DNA of 64,000 bases from Thermodesulfobacterium sp. TA1 (GTDB taxonomy: Bacteria; Desulfobacterota; Thermodesulfobacteria; Thermodesulfobacteriales; Thermodesulfobacteriaceae): positions 248,001-312,000 of the forward strand of contig NZ_CP043908.1 in NCBI RefSeq assembly GCF_008630935.1. Reading direction: 5' to 3'. Numbering within the stretch: the first letter of the stretch is position 1; each line of letters begins with the position of its first letter. The notes beneath the pieces were generated by a model. The model did no database searches and was not told the origin of the DNA. It saw only the letters and a list, made by a program, of their open reading frames with translations. Shown piece after piece: positions 9,337 through 17,436 of this stretch. A program made the position numbers and the translations under genes.

Positions 9337-10095
9337 TTATTTTAGTTTAAACTTGTTAAGTATAAAATCTGGACCTATCAACCCTACTACTACTTCTCCA
9401 TCAGGAAAAATAAACGTAGGTGTTCCGGTTATTCCAAGCTTATTAAACATAAAATCGATGTTTTTTTCTATCTTTTCTTTTCCTGAAGCACAAAGGTTAG
9501 ATCCTTTATACCCTTGCATAAGTTCTTGAAAGCCTTTTTTATCGCAGATAAGAGCAATAGACTTGTTTTTTGCCTCTGAATGGAGAGATTCTAAAGGTAA
9601 AAGGATGGTTTTCACGGTGATTTTTCCTTCTTTAACTAGATTTTCCAACATAGGTTCAGCACGTTTACACACAGGGCAATCAGGGTCGGTGATAAAATAA
9701 ACTACATTAGGGGAATTGCCATAGGTAAAATCTGTAAGTTTTTCTATCTCCGATAAGGTGTTTTTATCAAGAACCCTTTTGTTAATCTTTTCCATTTCTT
9801 CCCTCACTATGTCTTTTTTTTGGGCTATATCTATGATGTTTCCGGTGATGATGTAATTGCCTTTATTGTCGGTATAGAAAACAGCCTTGTTAAACTCCGA
9901 AAGTTTAATTATTACCTTGCATAGCCCTTGAACAGGGGATTTTTCTATCTTTTCTATCTGGATCCCTGGTTGAAGGGTATCAAGCTTTTTTTGAAACTCT
10001 TCTACTTTGGGACAACTAACCGAGCCTCCTAACCCATTGCTACAACCTCCTAAAAGGAGCCCTAAACCTAAAATCCAAGAAAAACTTTTTTTCAT
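9337..10095 (-). CDS. DsbC/DsbG-like thiol:disulfide isomerase lipoprotein
   Basis: A 252-residue exported protein. The N-terminus MKKSFSWILGLGLLLGGC is a lipoprotein signal peptide with lipobox LGGC. The middle (about 30-110) resembles the DsbC dimerisation domain and residues 120-250 form a thioredoxin fold with active site CPVC in DPDCPVCKRAEP and the cis-proline region GTPTFIFPDG. It probably shuffles or reduces disulfides in the periplasm while anchored to a membrane. It would need a DsbD/CcdA-type reductant, not seen in the window. It is followed 2 nt later by the AMMECR1 gene. Confidence 0.85.
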   Translation of the reverse strand: MKKSFSWILGLGLLLGGCSNGLGGSVSCPKVEEFQKKLDTLQPGIQIEKIEKSPVQGLCKVIIKLSEFNKAVFYTDNKGNYIITGNIIDIAQKKDIVREEMEKINKRVLDKNTLSEIEKLTDFTYGNSPNVVYFITDPDCPVCKRAEPMLENLVKEGKITVKTILLPLESLHSEAKNKSIALICDKKGFQELMQGYKGSNLCASGKEKIEKNIDFMFNKLGITGTPTFIFPDGEVVVGLIGPDFILNKFKLK

Positions 10096-10109
10096 AAAAT
10101 CCCCCTTCT

Positions 10110-10637
10110 TTAAAGTTCTTTAAGTATAAAACTTTCCAACGGATGTCTTGAAGTTCTTTGACTCTGGTCATTAGGATAACCAAGAGCAATAAAGGCAGAC
10201 AACTCATACTTATCCTTAGGTAAAGAAAGCACTTCTTTAACTTTTTCTTCGTTTTTTAAGATTTCACCTAACCAGCAAGCTCCAAGTCCTGAGGCATGGG
10301 CTGCAAGTAAGATGTTTTGTATACAAGCCCCTGCTGATTGATGGTCCTTTATTTGATGGTACATTTTCTCTCTATCTAAGAAAACACCTATTAAAACCGG
10401 TGCTCTTTTAACGATTTCTTGATATCTGGTAAGTTCTGCCAATTTTTGTTTGATTTCGTCAGACCAAACGATCACAAACCTCCAAGGTTGGTTATTTAAC
10501 CCAGAGGGAGCCCAAATACCAGCCTCTAACAACCGATAAACCAACTGCTTATCAGGTTTTTCTTCTAAATATCTTCTTATACTTCTTCTCGATAAAATAG
10601 CTTCAAATACCGCTTTTTTTAACGATTCTTTTCCCAT
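10110..10637 (-). CDS. Nitroreductase family FMN oxidoreductase
   Basis: A 175-residue nitroreductase-fold flavoprotein: RRSIRRYLEEKPD at residues 17-29 is the FMN-phosphate binding start, APSGLNNQPWRFVI the central signature, and GLGACWLGEI and FIALGYPNDQ the C-terminal motifs. These are homodimeric NAD(P)H-dependent FMN enzymes acting on nitroaromatics, quinones or flavins; the physiological substrate is unknown. Its start overlaps the end of the flavodoxin-like gene by 35 nt, so the two are translationally linked and may act together. Confidence 0.9.
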   Translation of the reverse strand: MGKESLKKAVFEAILSRRSIRRYLEEKPDKQLVYRLLEAGIWAPSGLNNQPWRFVIVWSDEIKQKLAELTRYQEIVKRAPVLIGVFLDREKMYHQIKDHQSAGACIQNILLAAHASGLGACWLGEILKNEEKVKEVLSLPKDKYELSAFIALGYPNDQSQRTSRHPLESFILKEL

Positions 10638-11316
10638 AGTCTTCTCTGCCTGGAGTTATAAGGCCTAATTTTAGGATAACCTCTTTTCTGATGGTTTCAA
10701 GTAAGTCTATGTCATAAACAAAAGTTAGGTCTGCTGGTATTCCTTTTAGTCTGGCTATCATTCGTGCGGTTAAGATACCGATGTTTATCGCATCCATCAA
10801 GGCTTTATTATCGTAGATTGCTTTTTCAGCTTTATGAGAGTAAGCAATACCCCAAGGTGGTACTATAGCTCCCATAGAGGTCATAGTAGTAATGATGTAC
10901 CCACCAACCCAGGCTCCTCCTTCATCTGCTCCAACGGAAATCGCTCCTACTACCTTTCCTTCAAGATAGCTTGGCTCTCCATAGGCTACCATGTTTTCAA
11001 GAGAAGTCATACGGTCTATCAGGTTTTTTAACTGGCCAGAAGGAGCAAACCAATAAATCGGGGTAGAAAAAATAATCCCGTCTGCTTCGTAGATTTTTTC
11101 TAAGATGATTTTGCCATAGTCCTCAAAAATACAGGGAAACTTACATTGAGGCTCCTCATCATGGATACAACCTATGCAAGGTTTTACCTCCCCATCATAA
11201 ACGCTTACCAACTCTGTTTTAGCTCCTTCTCTTTCTGCCCCTTTTAAAGCAGCTAACAAGAGTTGAGCTGACCCTCCTGTTTTGTGAGGTGAACCTAACA
11301 CCCCTAAGACCTTCAT
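10603..11316 (-). CDS. Flavodoxin-like NAD(P)H-dependent FMN reductase
   Basis: A 237-residue flavodoxin-fold protein of the iron-sulfur flavoprotein/FMN reductase type. GVLGSPHKTGGSAQLLLAAL binds the FMN phosphate. VKPCIGCIHDEEPQCKFPC contains four cysteines in the spacing region where iron-sulfur flavoproteins bind a compact cluster, though the exact ligand set is not certain. ADGIIFSTPIYWFAPSGQLK is the isoalloxazine-side motif. The ATG at 11316 overlaps the speE stop in an ATGA. A longer in-frame start at 11337 lies inside speE and is less likely. It probably works with the overlapping nitroreductase gene in electron transfer or oxygen defence. Confidence 0.85.
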   Translation of the reverse strand: MKVLGVLGSPHKTGGSAQLLLAALKGAEREGAKTELVSVYDGEVKPCIGCIHDEEPQCKFPCIFEDYGKIILEKIYEADGIIFSTPIYWFAPSGQLKNLIDRMTSLENMVAYGEPSYLEGKVVGAISVGADEGGAWVGGYIITTMTSMGAIVPPWGIAYSHKAEKAIYDNKALMDAINIGILTARMIARLKGIPADLTFVYDIDLLETIRKEVILKLGLITPGREDYGKRIVKKSGI

Positions 11317-12221
11317 ACCGATAAAGCCTCCCTCCAAAATTTAGGAAGACCAAAAGCTGAACGATGTATTTCATGAGAATAGTAGTAAACATTAGGTAAT
11401 TCTTTCCATTTTGGATTTTCTGGATTAGGATAAGAACATCTCAGCATAAAAGCGTTATCACTACCAAAAGATGGGATGTTAGCTTTATAGCAGAATATTT
11501 CTTTTTCAGGATAGACCTGTTTAAAAGTTTTATAGGTTTCGGTAAGAATGTTTTTCATCGTAAAGGGGGTTCCACACTGTTGGACTATTACTCCTTGAGG
11601 ACAAAGCTTGTTAAGCATCTGATGAAACTTTACCCCAAAAAGCGCATGAGAAAGTTCTTGAGTTACCCCTTTATCGCTTATATCAGGGTCCGTAGAATCT
11701 ATGATAACAAAATCAAAGGTTTTGCCCTCCTCTAAATACCTTTGAACCATTACAAAGGCGTCTTCAATTATCAGCTTAAGCCTTGGGTCTTTTGGGTCTT
11801 CAGGTAAAAGTTCAGGAAAATATTCTTCTACCAATTTAGGGATTTTAGGGTCTATGTCTACGATAACTACTTCTTCTATATTAGGGTATTTTAAAAGTTC
11901 TCTTGCTGCTCCATAGTCTCCTCCGCCGCAGATTAAAACCTTTTTAACGCTTCCTTCAGGGGTCGATTGGACAGGTATATGTACTAAGGCTTCGTGGTAA
12001 ATAAATTCATCTCTTGTGGTAAACTGAAGGTTGTTGTTAATAAAAAGCATTTTTCCCCAAAATTTATTTTCCAAGATGAAAATGTTTTGCATCCCTGATT
12101 CAGCATATATAATAGTTCCTAAATAAGAATAAAGATAATCTGTATTAACAAATTCTCCAAAAAGCACCCTTACTCCTTTAGTTTCCGTAGGAAGAGCTTT
12201 TTCCATTATATCTTTGACCAT
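11313..12221 (-). CDS. speE: Spermidine synthase-like aminopropyltransferase
   Basis: A 302-residue SpeE-family protein: an N-terminal beta domain (LGTIIYAESGMQNIFILENK), then the Rossmann domain with the dcSAM-binding loop LICGGGDYGAARELLKY and the catalytic DSTDP. The binding loop reads GGGDYG rather than the usual GGGDGG, so acceptor or donor preference could differ (spermidine, thermospermine or other polyamines). The ATG at 12221 follows AAGGGG; the longer in-frame start at 12275 falls in the -10 region of the promoter at 12276-12303 and would precede the transcript. It is the first gene of a five-gene operon. Confidence 0.88.
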   Translation of the reverse strand: MVKDIMEKALPTETKGVRVLFGEFVNTDYLYSYLGTIIYAESGMQNIFILENKFWGKMLFINNNLQFTTRDEFIYHEALVHIPVQSTPEGSVKKVLICGGGDYGAARELLKYPNIEEVVIVDIDPKIPKLVEEYFPELLPEDPKDPRLKLIIEDAFVMVQRYLEEGKTFDFVIIDSTDPDISDKGVTQELSHALFGVKFHQMLNKLCPQGVIVQQCGTPFTMKNILTETYKTFKQVYPEKEIFCYKANIPSFGSDNAFMLRCSYPNPENPKWKELPNVYYYSHEIHRSAFGLPKFWREALSV

Positions 12222-12275
12222 AAGAAAACCCCTTTTAAAGGAATGTTTATAAGAAGATTTTTTTATTTTATTCAA

Positions 12276-12303
12276 ATTTTAAAACTTTTAAAGGGTTTGT
12301 CAA
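12276..12303 (-). promoter_or_regulatory. Promoter of the speE operon
   Basis: On the minus strand a perfect TTGACA (12303-12298) is followed after 16 nt by TAAAAT (12281-12276). Transcription would begin near 12269, upstream of the speE ATG at 12221 and just beyond the 3' end of the DnaJ-like gene. It argues for the shorter speE start. Confidence 0.7.
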
Positions 12304-12315
12304 CAAAAATAAGGA

Positions 12316-13233
12316 TTAAAGGCCTAAAGCTTTTAACTTTTCTATTAAATTTTTCTGCTCTTCTGTAAGTTTTTCAGGAATTTTGGGAAGTAAAACTACA
12401 TAAAGGTCACCTCTTTTTTCTCCACTTATTGGTAATCCTAATCCTCTAAGCCTCAGTTTAGCCCCTGGTTTAGTCAAAGGAGGAACTTTGGTCTTTACTC
12501 TTTTACCGTCAGGTATTTGTATTTCGATTTCATCACCTAAAAGAAGGCTGGTAAGAGGAAGTTCCTTTTCTATGATAAGATTACTTTCCTCAACCTTATA
12601 TCCTGAAGAAGGTATAATCCTTACAGTAAATAAATACTCCTTAGTGGTTTTTCCGGATTTCTTTTTTACCCTAAGAATTTGCCCGTCCTTTATGTTCTGA
12701 GGAATTTTTATTTTTATAGTTTCGTATGTTCCAGGAATGATGACCTCTTTTTCTCCACCTTTTATGATTTCTTCAGTAGTAAGGGGGAGGTCTACCTGGA
12801 TGGTTTCATAAACTTCTCCAAAAGGACTAAATTCTTCTTCAAAGTGGGTTCCAAAAAGGTTACTAAAAATGTCTCCTAAATCAAAAATAAAAGTCCTGCT
12901 TCTACCACTTCTTTTACCCTTTTTAAAAAAGCCACCTAAGTCAATTCCTATATCTTTAAAAATATTTTCAAAATCGAAATCTTTAAAGATGTCTTCCTGG
13001 GTATACCTTCTCTGAAATTCTGTTGAGCCATAGAGGTCATAGAGTTTCCTTTTTTCTGGGTCTGATAAGACTGCATAGGCTTCGTTTATTTCTTTAAACT
13101 TTTCTTCAGCCTCTTTGTTGCCTTTGTTTCTATCTGGATGATATTTCATCGCAAGCTTGCGATATGCCTTCTTGATTTCTTCCTGAGTAGCATTCCTTGG
13201 TACTCCAAGGATTTCATAATAATCCTTAGCCAT
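12316..13233 (-). CDS. DnaJ-like co-chaperone lacking the zinc finger (CbpA type)
   Basis: A 305-residue type II J protein. The N-terminal J domain contains KYHPDRNKG with the HPD triad. A short F/D-rich linker (about 75-115) replaces the Gly/Phe region, there is no CxxCxGxG zinc-finger domain, and two beta-sandwich client-binding domains fill the C-terminus ([29 protein letters not shown]). It presumably recruits an Hsp70 to unfolded substrates. The start at 13233 is preceded by GGAGGA; the longer in-frame start at 13296 coincides with the -35 box of the promoter. No dnaK or grpE is nearby. Confidence 0.9.
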   Translation of the reverse strand: MAKDYYEILGVPRNATQEEIKKAYRKLAMKYHPDRNKGNKEAEEKFKEINEAYAVLSDPEKRKLYDLYGSTEFQRRYTQEDIFKDFDFENIFKDIGIDLGGFFKKGKRSGRSRTFIFDLGDIFSNLFGTHFEEEFSPFGEVYETIQVDLPLTTEEIIKGGEKEVIIPGTYETIKIKIPQNIKDGQILRVKKKSGKTTKEYLFTVRIIPSSGYKVEESNLIIEKELPLTSLLLGDEIEIQIPDGKRVKTKVPPLTKPGAKLRLRGLGLPISGEKRGDLYVVLLPKIPEKLTEEQKNLIEKLKALGL

Positions 13234-13267
13234 AAAGGCTTTCCTCCATTTCCTGTTTTTAATACAA

Positions 13268-13296
13268 AAAATAATGTCTTTTAAAGAAAAATTCAA
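13268..13296 (-). promoter_or_regulatory. Promoter of the DnaJ-like gene
   Basis: On the minus strand TTGAAT (13296-13291) and TATTTT (13273-13268) are 17 nt apart, placing the start of transcription near 13261, about 28 nt before the ATG at 13233. I see no heat-shock CIRCE repeat. Confidence 0.55.
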
Positions 13297-13323
13297 CAGA
13301 AAATAAACGAAAAGAGTAGAGGT

Positions 13324-13875
13324 TTATTCTGTAGGGGGAAGTCTTCTTTGAGAGGTAGGATAAGGAAGAATATCTGAAAGGGATTTTAAGGTTTCTCCAG
13401 AGACAACGATTTGTTTAAAAACTTTTATCCCTGCCTCTTTGATGGCTTCTTTCCAAAAAAGGTCTCTTTCAAAATCTCTGCTTTCGTAATCATATTCATA
13501 GTATACCTCTTTGATCCCGGCAGAGGCGATCAGCTTAAGACAAACATAGCAAGGAGCCAAGGTACAGTAAAGACTGGCTCCTTCTACTGAAATGCCAAAC
13601 CTTGCTGCTTGAGCTATAGCGTTAGCCTCTGCATGGGTAGCCCTACAAAAATTATACTTATCTATATCTGGGATTCCTTTTTCTCTCCTAAAACAATAAG
13701 TAGGCCCTTTATCTGTGCAATGCCAAGCCCCTGGCATCGGCCCGTTATATCCAGTGGCTAAAATCCTTTTATCTTTAACGATAACCGCTCCTGTAGGCCT
13801 TGAATTACATCCAGACCTTAAGGCCACTATCTTAGCTATAAGCATAAAATATTCGTGCCAACTTGGGCGTTCCAT
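13324..13875 (-). CDS. dCMP deaminase-like zinc deaminase
   Basis: A 183-residue cytidine/deoxycytidylate deaminase-fold protein. The catalytic zinc site is HAEANAI (His and proton-shuttling Glu) plus CTLAPCYVCLKL, the PCxxC ligand pair. The N-terminal SGCNSRPTGAVIVKDKRIL and GYNGPMPGAWHC match the dCMP deaminase/ComEB family, which supplies dUMP for thymidylate synthesis. It follows glyA by 6 nt; GlyA makes the methylene-THF used by thymidylate synthase, so the pairing makes metabolic sense. Confidence 0.88.
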   Translation of the reverse strand: MERPSWHEYFMLIAKIVALRSGCNSRPTGAVIVKDKRILATGYNGPMPGAWHCTDKGPTYCFRREKGIPDIDKYNFCRATHAEANAIAQAARFGISVEGASLYCTLAPCYVCLKLIASAGIKEVYYEYDYESRDFERDLFWKEAIKEAGIKVFKQIVVSGETLKSLSDILPYPTSQRRLPPTE

Positions 13876-13881
13876 AAAAAG

Positions 13882-15120
13882 CTACCTCTTATAAAAAGGG
13901 AACCTTTCGCAAATTTCTTTTACCTTTTGCCTAATTTCTTTACGTAGACTTTCTTTATCTGGTTTTTTCAAAACAGCGCACATGTATTGAGCTACCTCTT
14001 CTACTTCTTTTTCTTTTAAACCTCTAGTAGTAATAGCGGGGGTTCCTATTCTAATCCCACTGGTAACTCTTGGAGGACGTGGGTCAAAGGGAATGGCGTT
14101 TTTGTTAACCGTAATACCTGCCTCTTCTAAAAGTTTTTCAGCCTCAGCCCCGGTAAGGCCGTTTACTGAAACATCTACCAAAACTAAATGATTGTCTGTT
14201 CCACCAGAGACAATCCTAAAACCTTCTGCTTTAAACACTTCAGCTATAGTTTTAGCGTTTTTTACCACCTGCTGTTGATAGGTTTTAAACTCAGGTTCTA
14301 AAGCCTGTTGAAAACAAACAGCCTTGGCGGCTATCACGTTCATATGAGGACCGCCTTGGATTCCAGGAAAAACGGTTTTGTCGATAATCTTAGCAAACTT
14401 TTCTTTACAGAGGATAAAACCTCCTCTTGGCCCCCTTAAGGTTTTATGAGTGGTTGAGGTTACAAAATCTGCATAAGGAAGAGGAGAAGGATGAATTCCT
14501 GCTGCTACTAATCCAGCTATATGGGCCATGTCTACCATCAAAAAAGCTCCTACCTCCTTAGCTATCTGATGAAAGGCTTCAAAGTCTATCGTCCGAGGAT
14601 AGGCACTAGCCCCTGCTACGATGATTTTAGGTTTATGTTCAAAGGCTAACCTTCTTACTTCTTCATAATCGATGGTTTCTGTTTCTCTTGATACCCCATA
14701 GTGAACTATTTTATAAAGCTTACCTGAAAAATTTACTGAGGCTCCGTGAGAAAGATGCCCTCCGTGAGAAAGATTCATCGAAAGGATGGTATCTCCAGGG
14801 TTTAAAACCGCAAAATACACCGCCATGTTTGCCTGGGTTCCAGAATGAGGTTGCACGTTAGCATGTTCAGCCCCAAAAAGCATTTTTACCCTTTCTATAG
14901 CAAGTTTTTCAACCTCGTCTACATAAGTACATCCACCATAATACCTTGCCTCTGGATAACCTTCAGCATACTTATTCATCAAATAAGAACCCTCTGCCTC
15001 CATGATAGCTTCATGAGCCATGTTTTCTGAAGCTATCATCTCTAACTGATATTCCTGTCTGTCCCTTTCTTTTTGTATTAAATCCCAAATTTCTGGGTCA
15101 ACCGTTTTTAAAAAGGACAT
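13882..15120 (-). CDS. glyA: Serine hydroxymethyltransferase
   Basis: PLP enzyme interconverting serine plus tetrahydrofolate with glycine plus 5,10-methylene-THF. Seen: [20 protein letters not shown] at the N-terminus, the PLP-lysine motif [14 protein letters not shown], and [12 protein letters not shown] in the small domain; about 412 residues, normal length. The ATG at 15120 ([12 protein letters not shown]) follows a GGGGG tract; an in-frame start at 15147 would add nine atypical residues. It is followed directly by the deaminase gene. Confidence 0.97.
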   Translation of the reverse strand: MSFLKTVDPEIWDLIQKERDRQEYQLEMIASENMAHEAIMEAEGSYLMNKYAEGYPEARYYGGCTYVDEVEKLAIERVKMLFGAEHANVQPHSGTQANMAVYFAVLNPGDTILSMNLSHGGHLSHGASVNFSGKLYKIVHYGVSRETETIDYEEVRRLAFEHKPKIIVAGASAYPRTIDFEAFHQIAKEVGAFLMVDMAHIAGLVAAGIHPSPLPYADFVTSTTHKTLRGPRGGFILCKEKFAKIIDKTVFPGIQGGPHMNVIAAKAVCFQQALEPEFKTYQQQVVKNAKTIAEVFKAEGFRIVSGGTDNHLVLVDVSVNGLTGAEAEKLLEEAGITVNKNAIPFDPRPPRVTSGIRIGTPAITTRGLKEKEVEEVAQYMCAVLKKPDKESLRKEIRQKVKEICERFPFYKR

Positions 15121-15172
15121 TTCTCTATACCCCCTAAATTTTTTCAATAGATAGATAAATTTTACCAGGTTT

Positions 15173-16075
15173 TTAAATTTCTTCTACTTGAAAAACCCCT
15201 TCTTTTTGAGCCCTGTTAAATCGGGCAAGATTTTTCCAGATTAAATAAGAAATACCACCATAACCTATACTTAAACCCTCTAATATCCAGAATTTAGGAG
15301 AAAAACTTAAGGCTAAAACTAAAAACAATCCTGTAAGTAAGATAGAACCCCAGAAATTAAGTTTAAAAAATTTTTCGTAAAAATACGAATTTCTAAGCAC
15401 AAAAGGAATGGTAAACAATTCTCTTATTACCTCAAAAGTGCGTTTAAGGTTATAATGGGATTTACCGTACATCCTTGGTCGGTCAACGATCGGAACCTCA
15501 CAAACTTCGTGATTTTTCACTCCAAAAAGGGCTGGTAAAAATCGGTGAAAACCGTGAGGGATTTGATATTTTTTGGGTATAGGGGATAGATAGGCTTTCA
15601 AAGAACAACCGTTATCTCTTACTTTAAGACCTGTAAAAAGACTGATTAACCAATTAGCTATTCGAGAAGGAAGAACCCTTAACCAGAAGTTTTCCTTTCT
15701 TTTCAACCTAAATCCAGTGGCAACTTTATATCCTTTTTCTAACTTGGCTATTAGATCTTTTATGTATTTGGGGTCGTTTTGTCCGTCTCCGTCCATAGAA
15801 ACGATTATATTACCCGTAGCTTTTTGGAAACCTGCAGTAAGGCCTGCAGCTTCTCCGCGATTGCGGTCCATGTTTAAAATTCTTAAGAGCGGGTCTTTTT
15901 GCTTTAGTTCTTTAAGTATCTCTAAAGTTTTATCAGTGCTTCCGTCGTTAATAAAGATGATTTCGTATTGATATCCTTTAGCCTTTAAATCTTCAAGCAC
16001 TGCCTTAGCTTCTTTATAAACGATGGGAACGTTTCCTTCTTCGTTATGAACTGGTATTATAAGAGAAATTTTCAT
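15173..16075 (-). CDS. GT2 family glycosyltransferase (DPM1/ArnC-like)
   Basis: A 300-residue polyprenyl-phosphate sugar transferase candidate. The N-terminal GT-A domain begins [15 protein letters not shown] and has the nucleotide-sugar/metal motif [13 protein letters not shown] near residue 95. Two hydrophobic helices near residues 235-280 anchor it in the membrane, as in ArnC and GtrB. By family it would move a sugar from UDP or GDP to undecaprenyl phosphate for use by a periplasmic transferase such as the ArnT-like protein at 19805. It follows the DegT aminotransferase by 5 nt. Confidence 0.88.
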   Translation of the reverse strand: MKISLIIPVHNEEGNVPIVYKEAKAVLEDLKAKGYQYEIIFINDGSTDKTLEILKELKQKDPLLRILNMDRNRGEAAGLTAGFQKATGNIIVSMDGDGQNDPKYIKDLIAKLEKGYKVATGFRLKRKENFWLRVLPSRIANWLISLFTGLKVRDNGCSLKAYLSPIPKKYQIPHGFHRFLPALFGVKNHEVCEVPIVDRPRMYGKSHYNLKRTFEVIRELFTIPFVLRNSYFYEKFFKLNFWGSILLTGLFLVLALSFSPKFWILEGLSIGYGGISYLIWKNLARFNRAQKEGVFQVEEI

Positions 16076-16080
16076 AAAAC

Positions 16081-17199
16081 CTATCCTTTATTCTGATAGA
16101 AATCCCTTATACAGTTGATGATATAAGTTATCTCCTCTTCGGTAAGCTCAGGATACATGGGAATGGCTACAGATTCTTTAGCCAGCTTTTCTGCTACAGG
16201 AAGGTTTAAAGGGGTTGGATAGAAGGTTTGATAGCTCTTTTGTAAATGTAAGGGTATAGGATAATAATATCCTGTTTCTATTCCTCGTTCTTTTAAAAAG
16301 GTAACCAGTTCATCTCTGAAAGGGGTTCTAATTACATATCTATGATAAACACTTTGCTTGTATTCTGGGTCAAGGGGAGGTAGGGTTAAGTTTTTTAGGT
16401 CAGAAAGCCCTTCGTGGTATTTTTTAGCTATTTCTCTTCTTTTTTCGTTTTTTTGGTCTAAGGTTTTTAACCTTGCATTAAGGATTACTGCCTGAAGTTC
16501 ATCAAGCCTTGAATTAAACCCAAAAAAATGAGAATGGTTTTTTTCTACCTGCCCGTGTACTCTTAGAAATTTAAGCTTAAAAGCTAACTCATCATCATTA
16601 GTAACTATAACCCCTCCATCTCCTATACAGTTAAGGTTTTTAACCGGTCCACAGCTAAAACAGCCAACCTTTCCAAAGGTACCTACCTTTTTGCCTTTAT
16701 AGGTGGCTCCGTGGGCATGAGAACCATCTTCTATAAGGATAATTCCATATTTTTTACAAAACTCTAAGATTTCATCCATCTCAACAGGATGGCCGTACAT
16801 ATGGACTAATATCAAAGCTTTGGTCTTAGGACTTAGTTTTTTATACATGTCCTCTAAATCGGGACCAAAGGTGTTTGGGTCTACCTCTAATAAAACAGGG
16901 ATTGCTCCTGCTAAATGGATAGCCTCTAAATCTGCAATAAAAGCATTGGCTTGAAGTAAAACCTCATCTCCTTTACCTATCCCACAGGCTATGAGAGCCA
17001 TAAGTAAAGCGGTACTCCCACAACTACATCCAAAGGCATGTTTAACCCCTAAATATTCAGCCCAGTTTTTCTCAAATTCTTGTAGATATTTTCCGTTTAA
17101 AATCCGCATAGAGCTAAAAACTTCTTCCCATCCTTGATATACTTCTTGTTTTATCTCTTCCCAGGACCTTTTTAAGTCTAAAAGAGGTATTTTTTTCAT
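16081..17199 (-). CDS. DegT/DnrJ/EryC1/StrS sugar aminotransferase
   Basis: A 372-residue PLP-dependent sugar-nucleotide aminotransferase. The PLP-binding lysine is K187 in CGPVKNLNCIGDGG, and the cofactor-ring motif is LIEDGSHAHGATYKGKKVG around residue 155. Such enzymes aminate keto sugars (ArnB, WbpE/WlbC and GnnB are relatives). Paired with the Gfo/Idh dehydrogenase upstream, a 3-amino sugar is plausible. The ATG at 17199 has AGGAG 7 nt upstream; my boundary assignment puts part of this ribosome binding site inside the left end of the IS110 element, which separates the gene from its presumed promoter. Confidence 0.88.
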   Translation of the reverse strand: MKKIPLLDLKRSWEEIKQEVYQGWEEVFSSMRILNGKYLQEFEKNWAEYLGVKHAFGCSCGSTALLMALIACGIGKGDEVLLQANAFIADLEAIHLAGAIPVLLEVDPNTFGPDLEDMYKKLSPKTKALILVHMYGHPVEMDEILEFCKKYGIILIEDGSHAHGATYKGKKVGTFGKVGCFSCGPVKNLNCIGDGGVIVTNDDELAFKLKFLRVHGQVEKNHSHFFGFNSRLDELQAVILNARLKTLDQKNEKRREIAKKYHEGLSDLKNLTLPPLDPEYKQSVYHRYVIRTPFRDELVTFLKERGIETGYYYPIPLHLQKSYQTFYPTPLNLPVAEKLAKESVAIPMYPELTEEEITYIINCIRDFYQNKG

Positions 17200-17230
17200 T
17201 TTAAATCTCCTGCAATTTTTATGTTAAGGT

Positions 17231-17258
17231 TTGTTTAACACATTTTGTTTTGTATAAT
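17231..17258 (+). promoter_or_regulatory. IS110 left-end promoter within a 9-bp inverted repeat
   Basis: TTGTTT (17231-17236) and a perfect TATAAT (17253-17258) are 16 nt apart, predicting a start near 17265, just before the structured bridge-RNA region. The -10 box lies between perfect 9-bp arms TTTTGTTTT (17243-17251) and AAAACAAAA (17259-17267), which could be an operator or a cruciform. Confidence 0.6.
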
Positions 17259-17264
17259 AAAACA

Positions 17265-17410
17265 AAAGCTTATAAGTTAGAGAGGGACAGGGACTCCATT
17301 TTTGGTAGGCCTTTGAGCCTCTTAAGGAGTATGTCCCTCTGTCCCTCAACACCCGATAAGTTGGTTGGGCTACCAAAGCCCCAGCTACTCGGGAGGATGG
17401 TGTGAGGGAC
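17265..17410 (+). ncRNA. Candidate IS110 bridge RNA
   Basis: Two tandem modules, each an outer stem, an asymmetric internal loop and a terminal hairpin. Module 1: AGAGGGAC 17281-17288 pairs with GTCCCTCT 17333-17340, ACTCC 17293-17297 with GGAGT 17326-17330, and AGGC 17307-17310 with GCCT 17317-17320. Module 2: GTCCCTC 17341-17347 pairs with GAGGGAC 17404-17410, ACACC 17349-17353 with GGTGT 17399-17403, and GGGCT 17367-17371 with AGCCC 17377-17381. This is the target-loop then donor-loop layout of IS110 bridge RNAs, with similar length (about 146-175 nt) and position before the transposase. Exact 5' and 3' ends are not known. Confidence 0.8.
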
Positions 17411-17436
17411 AAAAATCTTAAAAAGGAGGTAGCATC

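Noticed and set aside
17281-17410. The repeated GTCCCTC/GAGGGAC units considered as a CRISPR-like or simple repeat array.
   Set aside because: There are only two units per orientation and they pair as RNA stems; no spacer periodicity or cas genes occur in the window.
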